A DNA stretch of 64,000 bases. Source: Pseudomonadota bacterium (GTDB taxonomy: Bacteria > Pseudomonadota > Gammaproteobacteria > Xanthomonadales > Xanthomonadaceae). The notes beneath the pieces were generated by a model. The model was not told the origin of the DNA. It did not search any database and saw only the letters and a list, made by a program, of their open reading frames with translations. The position numbers and the translations under genes are program-made. Location of the stretch: positions 110,588 to 174,587 of the forward strand of contig JAFEEL010000044.1 of the NCBI GenBank assembly GCA_018241125.1. The letters run 5' to 3'. The first letter of the stretch is position 1; each line of letters begins with the position of its first letter. Of the stretch, positions 29,136-41,443 are shown in pieces.

Positions 29136-29543
29136 ATGGAATCGCAGGAACTGCGCAAGGTCGGGCTCAAGGTCACCCATCCACGGATGCGGATTCTGGA
29201 AATCCTCGACCGTGCCGACACTCGCCACCTCACCGCCGAGGACGTTTACCGCGAACTGCTGGCCGACAATCAAGACATCGGCCTGGCGACGGTGTACCGG
29301 GTGCTGATGCAGTTCGAAGCCGCCGGGCTGGTGCTCAAGCACAACTTCGAGGGCGGCCACGCCGTCTATGAACTCGACCGCGGCCAACACCACGATCACA
29401 TGGTCGATCTGGACACCGGCACGGTGATCGAGTTTTCCAGCCCGGAGATCGAGCAACTCCAGCAGCAGATCGCCCAGCGCCACGGCTACACGATCGAAGC
29501 GCACAGCCTGGTGTTGTATGTGCGGGCGAAGAAGCCGCAGTGA
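29136..29543 (+). CDS. fur: Ferric uptake regulator Fur
   Basis: 135 residues. Winged helix RKVGLKVTHPRMRILEILDRADTRHLTAEDVYREL, regulatory His/Glu sites, and the metal-binding HHDHM stretch of the dimerisation domain. It represses iron-uptake genes when bound to Fe(II). The structural-zinc CxxC pair of some Fur proteins is absent. A possible -10 box TACACT lies about 45 bp before the start. Downstream is a repeat-rich spacer. Confidence 0.95.
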   Translation: MESQELRKVGLKVTHPRMRILEILDRADTRHLTAEDVYRELLADNQDIGLATVYRVLMQFEAAGLVLKHNFEGGHAVYELDRGQHHDHMVDLDTGTVIEFSSPEIEQLQQQIAQRHGYTIEAHSLVLYVRAKKPQ

Positions 29544-29953
29544 ATGGGGAGCGGTGAGCGGTGAGCGGTGAGCGGCGGGCTGTGAGCGGGTACGGGGTGC
29601 AACGGCTGTTTCTGTTACTCCTTCCCCCGCTTGCGGGGGAAGGTTGGGATGGGGGCATGATCTGACGTCGCAGCGTGCCCCCACCCTGACCCTCCCCCGC
29701 AGGCGTGGGAGGGAAAGGAGCACACGCATTCGAGGCCGGAATTGGATTGAGCTTTCTCCTTGTCTCTCGCCCTCGCTTGTCCGTCGTCGCGAGTCCTTCA
29801 GTTCCTTGCCCTTCAGGCTGTCATCTGGAGCGCAGCGATGGATCTGCCTTGCGTGGCGACGGCCTGTGCTGACGAGCAGCAGATCCCTCGCTGCGCTCGG
29901 GATGACACGCTTTCCGCCTCACCCCTCACCCTTCACCCTTCACTCTTCACTCT
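29544..29953 (+). repeat. Intergenic repeat region between fur and recN
   Basis: A 410-bp spacer without genes. In order: heptamer tandem repeat GGTGAGC (about 29549-29590), a facing pair of GC-rich REP-like hairpins (29621-29642 and 29679-29720), one degenerate copy of the palindromic element (29819-29907), and heptamers of TTCACCC/TTCACTC type that run up to the recN stop codon. Confidence 0.8.
29819..29907 (+). repeat. Palindromic MITE-like element, copy A
   Basis: 89 bp starting TGTCATC and ending GATGACA. The right arm is intact (AGATCCCTCGCTGCGCTCGG) while the left arm has several mismatches. Related copies are at 60446-60534 and 61881-61962. Confidence 0.75.
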
Positions 29954-31645
<1,692 letters not shown>

Positions 31646-31753
31646 GGACATCCTCGTGCCGACGGCCACACCGGCGGGCCGTCGCGCCCGCAATGATACG
31701 CAAGGCCTGCCGGTTCGCCGCCTTTCGAGCCAGTGGCAGAGCACTTGAAAATA

Positions 31754-31768
31754 TACGGGTATCCCGTA
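31754..31768 (+). promoter_or_regulatory. Inverted repeat, probable toxin-antitoxin operator
   Basis: TACGGG-TAT-CCCGTA, a perfect 6-bp inverted repeat ending two bases before the toxin start codon. The position fits autorepression by the HTH antitoxin. Confidence 0.6.
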
Positions 31769-31770
31769 GT

Positions 31771-32076
31771 ATGCCGTGTGTGCGAACCGTGATCGAAACG
31801 CCCACTTTCCAGCAGCAAGCCGAAAAACTGTGGATGGAAGATGAGCGGCTGGACTTCATCGCGTTCATCGCCCAGACCCCGGAGGCAGGTGACGTGGTTC
31901 CGGGTGCAGGTGGCGCGCGCAAGGTGCGCTGGTCTCTGCCCGGCACGGGCAAGCGCGGCGGCGTGCGGGTGATTTATTTCAACTACGCACACGACGGCAC
32001 GGTGCTGCTGGTGATGATGTACGCAAAGTCGGCCAGGACCGACGCCACCCACGACCAGATCAAGCGAGCCAGATGA
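31771..32076 (+). CDS. RelE/HigB-like toxin
   Basis: 101 residues. The compact RelE fold is indicated by FIAQTPEAGDVVPGAGGARKVRWSLPGTGKRGGVRVIYF and YAKSARTD, where the conserved Lys/Arg and Tyr form the mRNA-interferase site. The toxin precedes its antitoxin, the HigBA order. The next gene starts one base after its stop. Confidence 0.82.
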   Translation: MPCVRTVIETPTFQQQAEKLWMEDERLDFIAFIAQTPEAGDVVPGAGGARKVRWSLPGTGKRGGVRVIYFNYAHDGTVLLVMMYAKSARTDATHDQIKRAR

Positions 32077-32077
32077 C

Positions 32078-32389
32078 ATGAAGGACATCGAGAAGATCGC
32101 CAAGGCCATCGAAGCCGATGCCGGCCAGGCGCTTCCGCAACTGCGCCAGGCGCTGAGCGAGGCGGCGCAACGCAAGGGCCGTACGACCACGCCGGAACAG
32201 ATGCTGGTGCGTGCGGCACGGGTGAAACTCAGCTTGTCGCAGGCCGAGCTTGCCGAGCGCATCGGTACGCCCGTCGCCACTTTGCGCGACTGGGAACAGG
32301 GCCGTTTCGCGCCACCGGGTGTGGCACTGCGCCTTTTGCGCTTGCTGCTGGCGCACCCGGGGCTGGTGAACGAACTGGCGGCCGCGTAG
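32078..32389 (+). CDS. HTH (XRE/HigA-like) antitoxin
   Basis: 103 residues. The C-terminal half is a helix-turn-helix (VKLSLSQAELAERIGTPVATLRDWEQGRFAPPG) of the kind seen in HigA-2/NadS antitoxins; the N-terminal helix would bind the toxin. Likely represses at the palindrome at 31754-31768. Confidence 0.82.
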   Translation: MKDIEKIAKAIEADAGQALPQLRQALSEAAQRKGRTTTPEQMLVRAARVKLSLSQAELAERIGTPVATLRDWEQGRFAPPGVALRLLRLLLAHPGLVNELAAA

Positions 32390-32519
32390 TCGTTCGTCGC
32401 CCCCCACATGTGCGCGGACAGCCGGGATCGGACCGCGCGCCGACGGCCAGCGGATGCAGCTTCCAAGATCAAACTCAGCGCGCTCGGGTGCCAGCCGACG
32501 CTGCCATAATCAACCGCTC

Positions 32520-33569
32520 ATGGCCCATCCCATCGCCCACCTCGACGCCCGCGCGCGCGGCCTGCTGCGCAGCCTGATCGCGCAGTACATCCGCGACGGC
32601 GAGCCGGTGGGTTCGCGCACGCTGGCCAAGCAGTCCGGGCTGGACGTGAGCCCGGCGACGATCCGCAACATCATGGCCGACCTCGAAGAAATCGGCCTGG
32701 TCGTGGCCCCGCACACCTCGGCCGGGCGTATCCCGACCGCGCAGGGTTACCGCGTGTTCGTCGATTCGCTGCTGCAGGTGCAGCCGCTGGGCGAGGGCGA
32801 TCTGGGCCGCCTGCGGCAAAGCGTGCACGCCGGCGCCGGCACCCAGACGCTGCTCACCAACGCTTCGCAATTGCTGTCGGCGATGAGCCATTTCGTCGGC
32901 GTGGTGACGGTGCCGCGACGCGAGCAGTTCGCGTTCAAGCACATCGATTTCGTGCCGATCGACGCGCAGCGCGTGCTGGTGATTCTGGTGTTCACCGACA
33001 ACGAGGTGCAAAACCGCATCATCACCACCCGCCGCGCCTACACGCCGTCCGAGCTGGAGCAGACCGCCAACTACCTCAACGCCCATTTCGCCGGGCGCCC
33101 GCTGCGCGAGATCCACGCCGCGCTGATGCGCGAGCTGCGCGATACCCGTTCGGCGATGGAGCGGGTATTGGGTGCAGCGATGGAAGTGGCCGAGCACGCG
33201 CTCGACCCGGGCGACGAGGACGTGCTGCTGGCTGGGCAGACCCGGCTGATGGGCTTGCAGGATTTGTCCGATGTCGAGCGCCTGCGCGAGCTGTTCGAGG
33301 CGTTCTCGCGCAAGCGCGAGATCCTGCAATTGCTCGAACGCTGCATTCACGCGCAGGGCGTGCGCATCTTCATCGGTGAGGAAACCGGGCTGGCACCGCT
33401 GGGCGGCTGCACCGTGGTCACCGCGCCGTACGCGGCGGACGGCAAGGTGCTGGGCGTGCTGGGGGTGATCGGCCCGACGCGGATGGCCTACGAGCGGGTG
33501 ATCCCGATGGTGCAGGCGACCGCCGATTTGCTCGGAGCGGCCTTGAATCCGGGGTCACCAACCCCATAG
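32520..33569 (+). CDS. hrcA: Heat-inducible transcription repressor HrcA
   Basis: 349 residues. N-terminal winged helix (LLRSLIAQYIRDGEPVGSRTLAKQ and SPATIRNIMADLEEIGLV), then the GAF-like dimerisation domain (IGEETGLAPLGGCTVVTAPY, GVIGPTRMAYERVIPMVQ). HrcA normally represses groE and dnaK operons at CIRCE elements. No CIRCE-type inverted repeat is visible before hrcA, grpE or dnaK, so its targets are probably elsewhere. Confidence 0.95.
   Translation: MAHPIAHLDARARGLLRSLIAQYIRDGEPVGSRTLAKQSGLDVSPATIRNIMADLEEIGLVVAPHTSAGRIPTAQGYRVFVDSLLQVQPLGEGDLGRLRQSVHAGAGTQTLLTNASQLLSAMSHFVGVVTVPRREQFAFKHIDFVPIDAQRVLVILVFTDNEVQNRIITTRRAYTPSELEQTANYLNAHFAGRPLREIHAALMRELRDTRSAMERVLGAAMEVAEHALDPGDEDVLLAGQTRLMGLQDLSDVERLRELFEAFSRKREILQLLERCIHAQGVRIFIGEETGLAPLGGCTVVTAPYAADGKVLGVLGVIGPTRMAYERVIPMVQATADLLGAALNPGSPTP
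33542..33569 (+). promoter_or_regulatory. Sigma-32 heat-shock promoter for grpE
   Basis: CTTGAAT, a 13-bp spacer, then CCCCATAG: near-perfect match to the RpoH consensus. It overlaps the last codons of hrcA. Confidence 0.8.
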
Positions 33570-33800
33570 AAGGGCCGGAGGCCCCGGATTCAAGGCGGTG
33601 TTTTCCTCGCGCATCCGTGCGCGGGGCAACGCCGGAAATCCGGGTTCGGTATCGGGTGAGGGGCGTTCCCGGTGCCGAACCGCACATCCGTGTGCGGACT
33701 TTTCAAAAAGACGGTCGCTCCGCCACCCAATCAAGCAGCCATTCCCATGAACCCCCTGTGGCGGCGGTTTGTGCCGCCGCGATCCACCAAGGTACCCGAC

Positions 33801-34325
33801 ATGCAGGCCAGCGAACCCCAATCCGACGATGACGAAACCGAGTTCGACCCCGAGTTCGATGCCATCGTCGCCGAGCGCGATGCCGCGCAGGCCGAACTGG
33901 CGAAGATGCGCGAGCAGTTCCTGCGCGAACACGCCGAGCTGGAGAACACCCGCAAGCGGCTGGCGCGCGATGTCGAGCAAAGCCGCAAGTTCGCCAACGA
34001 GCGCCTGCTCGGCAGTCTGCTGCCGGTGTTCGACAGCCTCGAGGCGGGCATCGCCGCCGCCCATGGCGAGTCGCCCGCCGTGCGCGAGGGGCTGGAACTG
34101 ACCTTGCGCCAGCTTTCCAAGGTCGCCCAGGACAATGGCATGACCGTGGTCGCGCCGCTCGGCCAGCCGTTCAACCCCGAGCACGCGCAGGCCATCGCGG
34201 TGCTGCCGGCCAGCGAACAGCATCCACCCGGCACCGTCATCGAAGTGCACCAGAAGGGCTACCTGCTCAACGAGCGCCTGCTGCGCCCGGCGCTGGTGAT
34301 CGTGGCCAAGTCCGAGCACGACTGA
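33801..34325 (+). CDS. grpE: Nucleotide exchange factor GrpE
   Basis: 174 residues from the ATG preceded by AAGG; an in-frame ATG at 33747 would add 18 residues. A long N-terminal coiled coil (FDAIVAERDAAQAELAKMREQFLREHAELENTRKRLARDVEQ) is followed by the beta-wing with EVHQKGYLLNERLLRPALVIVAK. GrpE releases ADP from DnaK. It has its own heat-shock promoter and a terminator-like hairpin behind it. Confidence 0.93.
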   Translation: MQASEPQSDDDETEFDPEFDAIVAERDAAQAELAKMREQFLREHAELENTRKRLARDVEQSRKFANERLLGSLLPVFDSLEAGIAAAHGESPAVREGLELTLRQLSKVAQDNGMTVVAPLGQPFNPEHAQAIAVLPASEQHPPGTVIEVHQKGYLLNERLLRPALVIVAKSEHD

Positions 34326-34340
34326 GTCCTTGACCCCGTC

Positions 34341-34383
34341 GCCCCGGCGGTTTTCAACAGCCGAAGGCTGGTCAAGCCGGGGC
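34341..34383 (+). terminator. Terminator-like stem after grpE
   Basis: Outer stem GCCCCGGC / GCCGGGGC with an inner hairpin CAGCC-GAA-GGCTG, followed by CCCATTTTGATTT. It would separate grpE from dnaK transcription. Confidence 0.5.
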
Positions 34384-34448
34384 CCATTTTGATTTCAGAG
34401 TTCGACACGGCCTTCTAAACGCTGGACATGGCAAGCGGCCAGAGCCAA

Positions 34449-34474
34449 TGGGTCCCGGCGTTCGCCGGGACGAC
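34449..34474 (+). repeat. Short GC-rich inverted repeat
   Basis: GTCCCGGCG-TTC-GCCGGGAC in the grpE-dnaK spacer; resembles the dispersed GTCCCGGC-type hairpins of many proteobacteria. Confidence 0.5.
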
Positions 34475-34491
34475 GAACACCATCCACGGCG

Positions 34492-34519
34492 CTTGAAACC
34501 GCCGCCGCCACCCCCACAA
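34492..34519 (+). promoter_or_regulatory. Sigma-32 heat-shock promoter for dnaK
   Basis: CTTGAAA, 13-bp spacer, CCCCACAA, about 70 bp before the dnaK start codon; the same spacing as the grpE promoter. Confidence 0.75.
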
Positions 34520-34589
34520 CGCAGGCATCGGCCACCGACCCGGTAGCCGCCCCGAATCCAACGCGACACCCGACATCAGGAGAACACTC

Positions 34590-36509
<1,920 letters not shown>

Positions 36510-36529
36510 GGGCATCGACGCACGCTGAG

Positions 36530-36557
36530 CGCCCCTGTCAGAAATCGGGCAGGGGCG
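36530..36557 (+). terminator. Hairpin after dnaK
   Basis: CGCCCCTG / CAGGGGCG 8-bp perfect stem, 12-base loop, 20 bp after the dnaK stop. No T-run, so termination strength is doubtful. Confidence 0.35.
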
Positions 36558-36588
36558 AGCGACGAGCAAAGATCGTGGTGCCATTGAG

Positions 36589-36624
36589 CCCCTCTCCCAT
36601 CGGGAGAGGGGTTGGGGTGAGGGG
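36589..36624 (+). repeat. REP-like hairpin, CCCTCTCCC family
   Basis: CCCCTCTCCC-ATC-GGGAGAGGGG with the tail TTGGGGTGAGGGG. The same unit occurs at 57093-57128. Confidence 0.75.
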
Positions 36625-36656
36625 CGGATTCCTCCGGTAACGCACGGGCAGGCAAC

Positions 36657-37253
36657 GTGGAAAAAGGCCGACTCGAAGCATTCTCCGACGGCGTGATCGC
36701 GGTCATCATCACGATCATGGTGCTGGAGTTGAAAGCCCCGCACGCGGCCACTTGGCAGGCGCTGCTGGCCAACGCCCCGGTGTTCGCCAGCTATGTGTTG
36801 AGTTTCGTGTACGTGGGCATCTACTGGAACAACCACCACCACCTGTTGCACGCAGCCAGGAAGGTCAATGGCGGGGTGCTGTGGGCGAACCTGTTTTTCC
36901 TGTTCTGGCTGTCGCTGTTTCCGTTCACCACCAGTTGGTTGAACGAGTCGCACCCGGCGCCGGCGCTGTGGCCGACCGCACTGTACGGGTTCGTGCTGTT
37001 GATGGCCGGTTTGTCGTGGATGCCCTTGAGCCGCGCGCTGATGTGCAGCAACGGCGGTTACGATGGCGCGCTCGGGCGTGCGCTGGGCGGGCCGTGGGGC
37101 GACTGGAAGGCCAAGCTGTCGCTGGCCGGCTACGTGCTCGGGATCGCGCTGGCCTTCATCGCGCCGATGGTTTCGTGCGCACTGTACGCATTGGTTGCGC
37201 TGCTGTGGGTGATCCCGGATCGGCGCATCGAACAACAACTCGCGGAACCTTGA
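36657..37253 (+). CDS. TMEM175-family (DUF1211) membrane protein, putative potassium channel
   Basis: 198 residues from GTG, six membrane helices. The first helix has the FSDGV motif ([22 protein letters not shown]), the filter signature of TMEM175 channels. Bacterial members conduct K+ as tetramers with weak selectivity. It lies between dnaK and dnaJ and its stop is one base before the dnaJ ATG, so it may be read with the chaperone genes. Confidence 0.85.
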   Translation: MEKGRLEAFSDGVIAVIITIMVLELKAPHAATWQALLANAPVFASYVLSFVYVGIYWNNHHHLLHAARKVNGGVLWANLFFLFWLSLFPFTTSWLNESHPAPALWPTALYGFVLLMAGLSWMPLSRALMCSNGGYDGALGRALGGPWGDWKAKLSLAGYVLGIALAFIAPMVSCALYALVALLWVIPDRRIEQQLAEP

Positions 37254-37254
37254 G

Positions 37255-38382
37255 ATGAGCAAGCGCGACTACTACGAAGTTCTGGGTGTGGCGAAAAATG
37301 CCAGCGACGAGGATTTGAAAAAATCCTATCGTCGCTTGGCGATGAAATACCACCCGGATCGCAATCCGGGCGACGCCCAAGCCGAAGCCAGCTTCAAGGA
37401 ATGCAAGGAAGCCTACGAGGTGCTGTCCGACGGCGCCAAGCGCGGTGCCTACGACCAGCGCGGGCACGCCGCCTTCGAGCACGGCTTCGGCGGGCCGGGC
37501 GCAGGCCCGGGTTTTGCCGACGTCGGCGACATCTTCGGTGACATCTTCGGCGACATCTTCGGCGGCGGGCGTGGGCGTCAGGCGCAGCGGCGCGGCAACG
37601 ACCTGCGCTACGGATTGGAACTGGATCTGGAAGAAGCGGTATCGGGTATCGAGAAAAAGATCGACATCGCCACCTTGATCGATTGCCGCGTGTGCAATGG
37701 CGCTGGCTCGGCCGACGGCAAGCTCGACACCTGCGCCACCTGCCGCGGTTCGGGTCGGGTGCGCTTGCAGCAGGGCATCTTCTCGCTGCAACAAGCCTGC
37801 CCCAATTGCGGCGGGCGCGGGCGCATCGTCGCCAACCCGTGCAAGGCCTGCCACGGCGAGGGCCGCGCCGAGGACGTGAAGACGCTGTCGGTGAAGATTC
37901 CCGCCGGCGTGGATACCGGCGACCGCATCCGTTTGCAGGGCGAAGGCGAGGCCGGCCCGGCCGGCTCGCCGCCGGGCGATCTGTTCGTGGAAGTACACGT
38001 GCGCGAGCACGCGATTTTCAAGCGCGAGGGCGACGACCTGTATTGCGAGATCCCCATTCGCATCTCGCAAGCCGCGCTCGGCGACGGCGTGCGCGTGCCC
38101 ACCCTCAACGGCGAGGCGGAAATCAAGATTCCCGCCGAAACCCAGACCGGCAAGGTGTTCCGCCTGCGCGGCAAGGGTGTCAAATCGGTGCGCAGCCGCG
38201 GCCCCGGCGATCTGCTGTGCCGGGCGGTGGTGGAAACCCCGGTCAACCTCACCGCGCGCCAGCGCGAACTGCTCGAACTGTTCGAGGCCACCTTCGAGGG
38301 CGACGAAGGCCGGCGCCACTCGCCGCGTTCGAGCACCTTTCTCGACGGCGTGAAGGCGTTCTGGGAACGCATGACCGGCTGA
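37255..38382 (+). CDS. dnaJ: Chaperone DnaJ (Hsp40)
   Basis: 375 residues. J domain at 1-70 with HPD ([10 protein letters not shown]), a Gly/Phe linker rich in repeated IFGD units, and four zinc repeats [32 protein letters not shown], then two beta-sandwich substrate domains. The C-terminal 15 residues are longer than in the E. coli protein. It follows the TMEM175-like gene without a gap. Confidence 0.97.
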   Translation: MSKRDYYEVLGVAKNASDEDLKKSYRRLAMKYHPDRNPGDAQAEASFKECKEAYEVLSDGAKRGAYDQRGHAAFEHGFGGPGAGPGFADVGDIFGDIFGDIFGGGRGRQAQRRGNDLRYGLELDLEEAVSGIEKKIDIATLIDCRVCNGAGSADGKLDTCATCRGSGRVRLQQGIFSLQQACPNCGGRGRIVANPCKACHGEGRAEDVKTLSVKIPAGVDTGDRIRLQGEGEAGPAGSPPGDLFVEVHVREHAIFKREGDDLYCEIPIRISQAALGDGVRVPTLNGEAEIKIPAETQTGKVFRLRGKGVKSVRSRGPGDLLCRAVVETPVNLTARQRELLELFEATFEGDEGRRHSPRSSTFLDGVKAFWERMTG

Positions 38383-38431
38383 GCGGCCGGCGCGATCAAA
38401 CTGCCGCCAGCCGTCATCGGATGCGCCCCGA

Positions 38432-40114
38432 TCAGGCGTGCATCGGCAGCGGGATGGCGATCGACTCCACGGCGGCGCGGCCACGGGCTTCCATCGAGGC
38501 CAGGAAGCGCCAGACGAACAGCAAGGTCACCGCCAGCAGGCCCGGGTAGCCGATCCCGGCCAGCAGGTAGGGCAGGGTCGGATCGCCATCCACGCGCACC
38601 CGCGGCAGCCCGAAGCTGAGCAGGCCCAGGGTGATGATGGCGCCGAACACCCACATCCCGGTCAGCCAGATGCCCGCCTCGAAGCCGCTCAACGGGCGGC
38701 TCCAGCCGACCGCGGCGCTCGGCGCCGGGATGGCCGGTGCGGCCACCCGCACGCGCTTGCCCAGTGTGGCCAGGTCGTACACCAGCAGTCCGGTCCCGAC
38801 CGCGAACAGGAAGCCGAACACCGGCACCAGCAACTTGAAGATGCCCATCGCCGGGAAGATGTCGCCGCCGAACCAGTGCAGGCCGAGCGTGCGATACACG
38901 AACACCTGCACGGTGCCACCCAGCGCGAACGACAGCGAGATGCCCAGGATCGAGGCGAACAGCAGCCAGAACGCCAGCTTGCCCAGCCGCTGGTCGAAGT
39001 CGGTCGCCTTGCGGATCACCGGTACCGCGTAATAGGCCGCGGCGATGCCGAGCATGCCGAAGGTGCCAAACAGCGCCAGGTGCGCGTGGCTGGGCGTGAC
39101 CCAGGTGCCGTGCGACCACACGTTGGTCAGGGCGAAGGTCATGGTGAAGCCGAGGATCCCGGCGCCGACTTGTTCGAGCACCACCGAGCCGAGGATGAAG
39201 TAAAACGCCGGTGCATTTTCCAGCGGTCGCCGGTTCTGGTGGGCGTCGAGGTAGATGTGCCAGAAGCAGAACACCAGCGGCAGCGGTTCGAGCGCGCTGA
39301 ACAGCGATCCCCAGAATTGCCAGAACTCCGGCGTGCCGATCCAGAAATAGTGGTGGGCGTTGCCGATCAGGCCCGACAGCCACACCAGCGCCACACCCCA
39401 GAACACCGCGTAGCCGACCGATTTCACGTCCACCTTGAACAACAGCACCAGCAGGAAGCCGACCAGCGAGATGTGGATCACTTCCCACACCCCTTCCACC
39501 CAGTAGTGCACCACGAACCAGCGGAAGTATTCCTGCAGGTCGAGGCGGGCGACGTAGAACATGCCGAACAGCCAGACCACGGTCAGCGCCACCACCCCCA
39601 GCGCCAGCCCCCAATGCACTTCGTTCCACTGGCTGCGCGGCGGGAACGTGCGCAGCACCACGAAGGCCAGGATGCAGAACGCGACCAGGATCGCCACCTG
39701 CGCGGCGCGCCCGGCTTCCAGGTATTCCAGCCCCTGCTGCAACCACGGCTGGCCCTGCCACCAGCCGGCGATGCCGCGCATCGCCAGCCCCTGCGTGGCC
39801 ACGTTCCAGGCCACCACCACGATCACCGCGTAAAACAACAGCTTGACCAGCCATGGCGCGGCAAGGTCGCGCTTGGACAACAGCGGGCCGACAAAGAAGA
39901 TCGCGCCGATGAACCCGCACAAGATCCACAACAGGCCCAGATTCAAGTGCTCGGCGCGCACCACGTTGAAGTTGAGCGTGCCGGCCAGCAAGGTGGGGTC
40001 GGCCTGTTGCAGCGCCAGCAGCATCCCGAAGCCGACCTGCGCGGCGAACAGCACCAGCATCAGCATGAAATAGCGCAGGGCCAGACGCTGCGTCGGGTAT
40101 TGGATCTGCAACAT
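38432..40114 (-). CDS. norB: Nitric oxide reductase large subunit NorB, C-terminally extended
   Basis: 560 residues against about 466 for typical cNOR NorB. The start is the ATG overlapping the norC stop (TGATG); the open frame extends further upstream but lies over norC. Relative to Pseudomonas NorB all ligands are present with an offset of four: H56 and H345 (haem b), H343 (haem b3), H203, H254, H255 and E207 (Fe-B; HYWVEGVWE and GNAHHYFWIG). It reduces 2 NO to N2O in the inner membrane. The last 100 residues add two or more membrane helices not found in standard cNOR. Confidence 0.85.
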   Translation of the reverse strand: MLQIQYPTQRLALRYFMLMLVLFAAQVGFGMLLALQQADPTLLAGTLNFNVVRAEHLNLGLLWILCGFIGAIFFVGPLLSKRDLAAPWLVKLLFYAVIVVVAWNVATQGLAMRGIAGWWQGQPWLQQGLEYLEAGRAAQVAILVAFCILAFVVLRTFPPRSQWNEVHWGLALGVVALTVVWLFGMFYVARLDLQEYFRWFVVHYWVEGVWEVIHISLVGFLLVLLFKVDVKSVGYAVFWGVALVWLSGLIGNAHHYFWIGTPEFWQFWGSLFSALEPLPLVFCFWHIYLDAHQNRRPLENAPAFYFILGSVVLEQVGAGILGFTMTFALTNVWSHGTWVTPSHAHLALFGTFGMLGIAAAYYAVPVIRKATDFDQRLGKLAFWLLFASILGISLSFALGGTVQVFVYRTLGLHWFGGDIFPAMGIFKLLVPVFGFLFAVGTGLLVYDLATLGKRVRVAAPAIPAPSAAVGWSRPLSGFEAGIWLTGMWVFGAIITLGLLSFGLPRVRVDGDPTLPYLLAGIGYPGLLAVTLLFVWRFLASMEARGRAAVESIAIPLPMHA

Positions 40115-41088
40115 CAGCGCTTCTCCAGGCTGTGGATGTAGGCGACGATGTCCTTGACGTCGTCGTCCTTGAGCATCTGGCCGTATTGCTGCGGCATCAC
40201 GTCGGGGGTGAAGCCGGCCACGATCTTGGCGTTGGGCTTGACGATGGATTCGATCAGGTAGGCATCGTCGGCGGTGACCGTGCTGCCGTCGGTGAGCTTG
40301 ACCTTGGCTCCGTACAGCCCGCCCCAGTCGGGGCCGACCAAGTGCGGGCCGTCGATGGCGTGGCAGGCGGTGCAGCCGTTGTCCTTCGCCAACGCCTCGC
40401 CGTGCGCGATCGGGTCGGGCGTGGCGGCACTGGCGCTGGCCGCCGGTGCCGGCGCGGCGACCGGCGCCGTGCTGGCGACCTTCGTGCCGTGCAACAGTGC
40501 CAAGCGGTGCTGCAAGTCGCCGGTTTCCACCTTCGGCGGCCAGCCCTCCGTATTCATTTCGGAGGTGTACTTCAGGTAGGCGATCAGCTCGCCCACTTCG
40601 TCGGCGTGGAAGGGCAGGTTGGGCATGAAGGAGGTGCCGCCGCCACGCCGCTCGACGCGGTTTTTCGCGCCGGGGAACTTCTCGTAATACGCCGCCAGCG
40701 TGTCCACGCCGGCATCGGTGGCGATGGTCTTGTCGAGCAGTTGAGCGCGCAGCGCGCCCTCGGTGGGCCAGCCGCCGGCCGAGGGCAGGAACGCGGCCAG
40801 CCACGCCGGGCCGACCTGCTTGTATTCCTCGGTCAGATCCGGCGCAAGGTAGGCGCCGTTACCGACGATGGTGTGGCAGTCCATGCAGTTGTAGGCCTGG
40901 AACACGCGCTTGCCGGCGGTGGCCTGATAGCGCCCGAAGTGCACCTGATCGGGCGTGACCTGCCCGCGGTCGACGAGGAATGAAAAGCCCGAGAGCATGG
41001 CGAACACGCCCACCATCAGCCCGAACATGGCCAGCGCGCGCCGGCGCTTGATCGGTTCGTCGCAGTTCTTGCCGTCGGCGCAGGTCAT
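40114..41088 (-). CDS. norC: NorC fused to a second caa3-like cytochrome c domain
   Basis: 324 residues; ordinary NorC is about 150. One membrane anchor at about 18-39, then a NorC domain with haem site C68-M-D-C-H72 and axial M155 (SFMPNLPFH). After an Ala/Pro linker (205-225) comes a second cytochrome c, C239-T-A-C-H243 with M298, whose text (VGPDWGGLYG, DDAYLIESIVKP, DVMPQQYG, IVAYIHSLE) resembles the cytochrome domain of caa3 oxidase subunit II. Electrons probably pass from the outer to the inner haem and then to NorB. Confidence 0.87.
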   Translation of the reverse strand: MTCADGKNCDEPIKRRRALAMFGLMVGVFAMLSGFSFLVDRGQVTPDQVHFGRYQATAGKRVFQAYNCMDCHTIVGNGAYLAPDLTEEYKQVGPAWLAAFLPSAGGWPTEGALRAQLLDKTIATDAGVDTLAAYYEKFPGAKNRVERRGGGTSFMPNLPFHADEVGELIAYLKYTSEMNTEGWPPKVETGDLQHRLALLHGTKVASTAPVAAPAPAASASAATPDPIAHGEALAKDNGCTACHAIDGPHLVGPDWGGLYGAKVKLTDGSTVTADDAYLIESIVKPNAKIVAGFTPDVMPQQYGQMLKDDDVKDIVAYIHSLEKR

Positions 41089-41336
41089 GGCGTGCCTGCC
41101 TTGTCATCGCCGACTCTGGCCTTCTCGATGGCATCGTGCGCGAACAACGTGCGCAAGGCACCGAGGAAGGCGTAGAACACGTACACCGCCAGCAGGTAGC
41201 CGACCGCAAAGTAGACCTTCCACATCTCGTGCGAGGCCGGCCAGTACGCGAAGTCGCGCCAGAATGGCCACGACAGCGCCAGTCCGGCGGCACTGGCCAC
41301 CATCGACAACGTCAAGTCGATCGCCCGTTGCGTCAT
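41085..41336 (-). CDS. Small membrane protein, first gene of the nor operon
   Basis: 83 residues from the ATG six bases after AGGAG. Two membrane helices (about 8-25 and 42-64) with an aromatic-rich connection, then a charged tail. It overlaps norC by ATGA. Unrecognised; it may be an extra subunit or assembly factor of this nitric oxide reductase. Confidence 0.65.
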   Translation of the reverse strand: MTQRAIDLTLSMVASAAGLALSWPFWRDFAYWPASHEMWKVYFAVGYLLAVYVFYAFLGALRTLFAHDAIEKARVGDDKAGTP

Positions 41337-41443
41337 CTGCGGCTCCTGTTGTGTGTGCATCCCCAGCGCCACCGGCTGCTGGAGGCCGCGCGCCTGCCTG
41401 CACCGGAACGCCGGCAGCATTGGCCCGTGTGCAGGCCAACGCC

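Noticed and set aside
37608-39929. Long minus-strand frame over dnaJ and norB
   Set aside because: Antisense to dnaJ and out of frame with norB; Arg/Gly-rich artefact of GC-rich DNA.
40115-40804. N-terminal extension of NorB to 40804
   Set aside because: It overlays norC in another frame; the ligand offset and TGATG overlap show that NorB starts at 40114.
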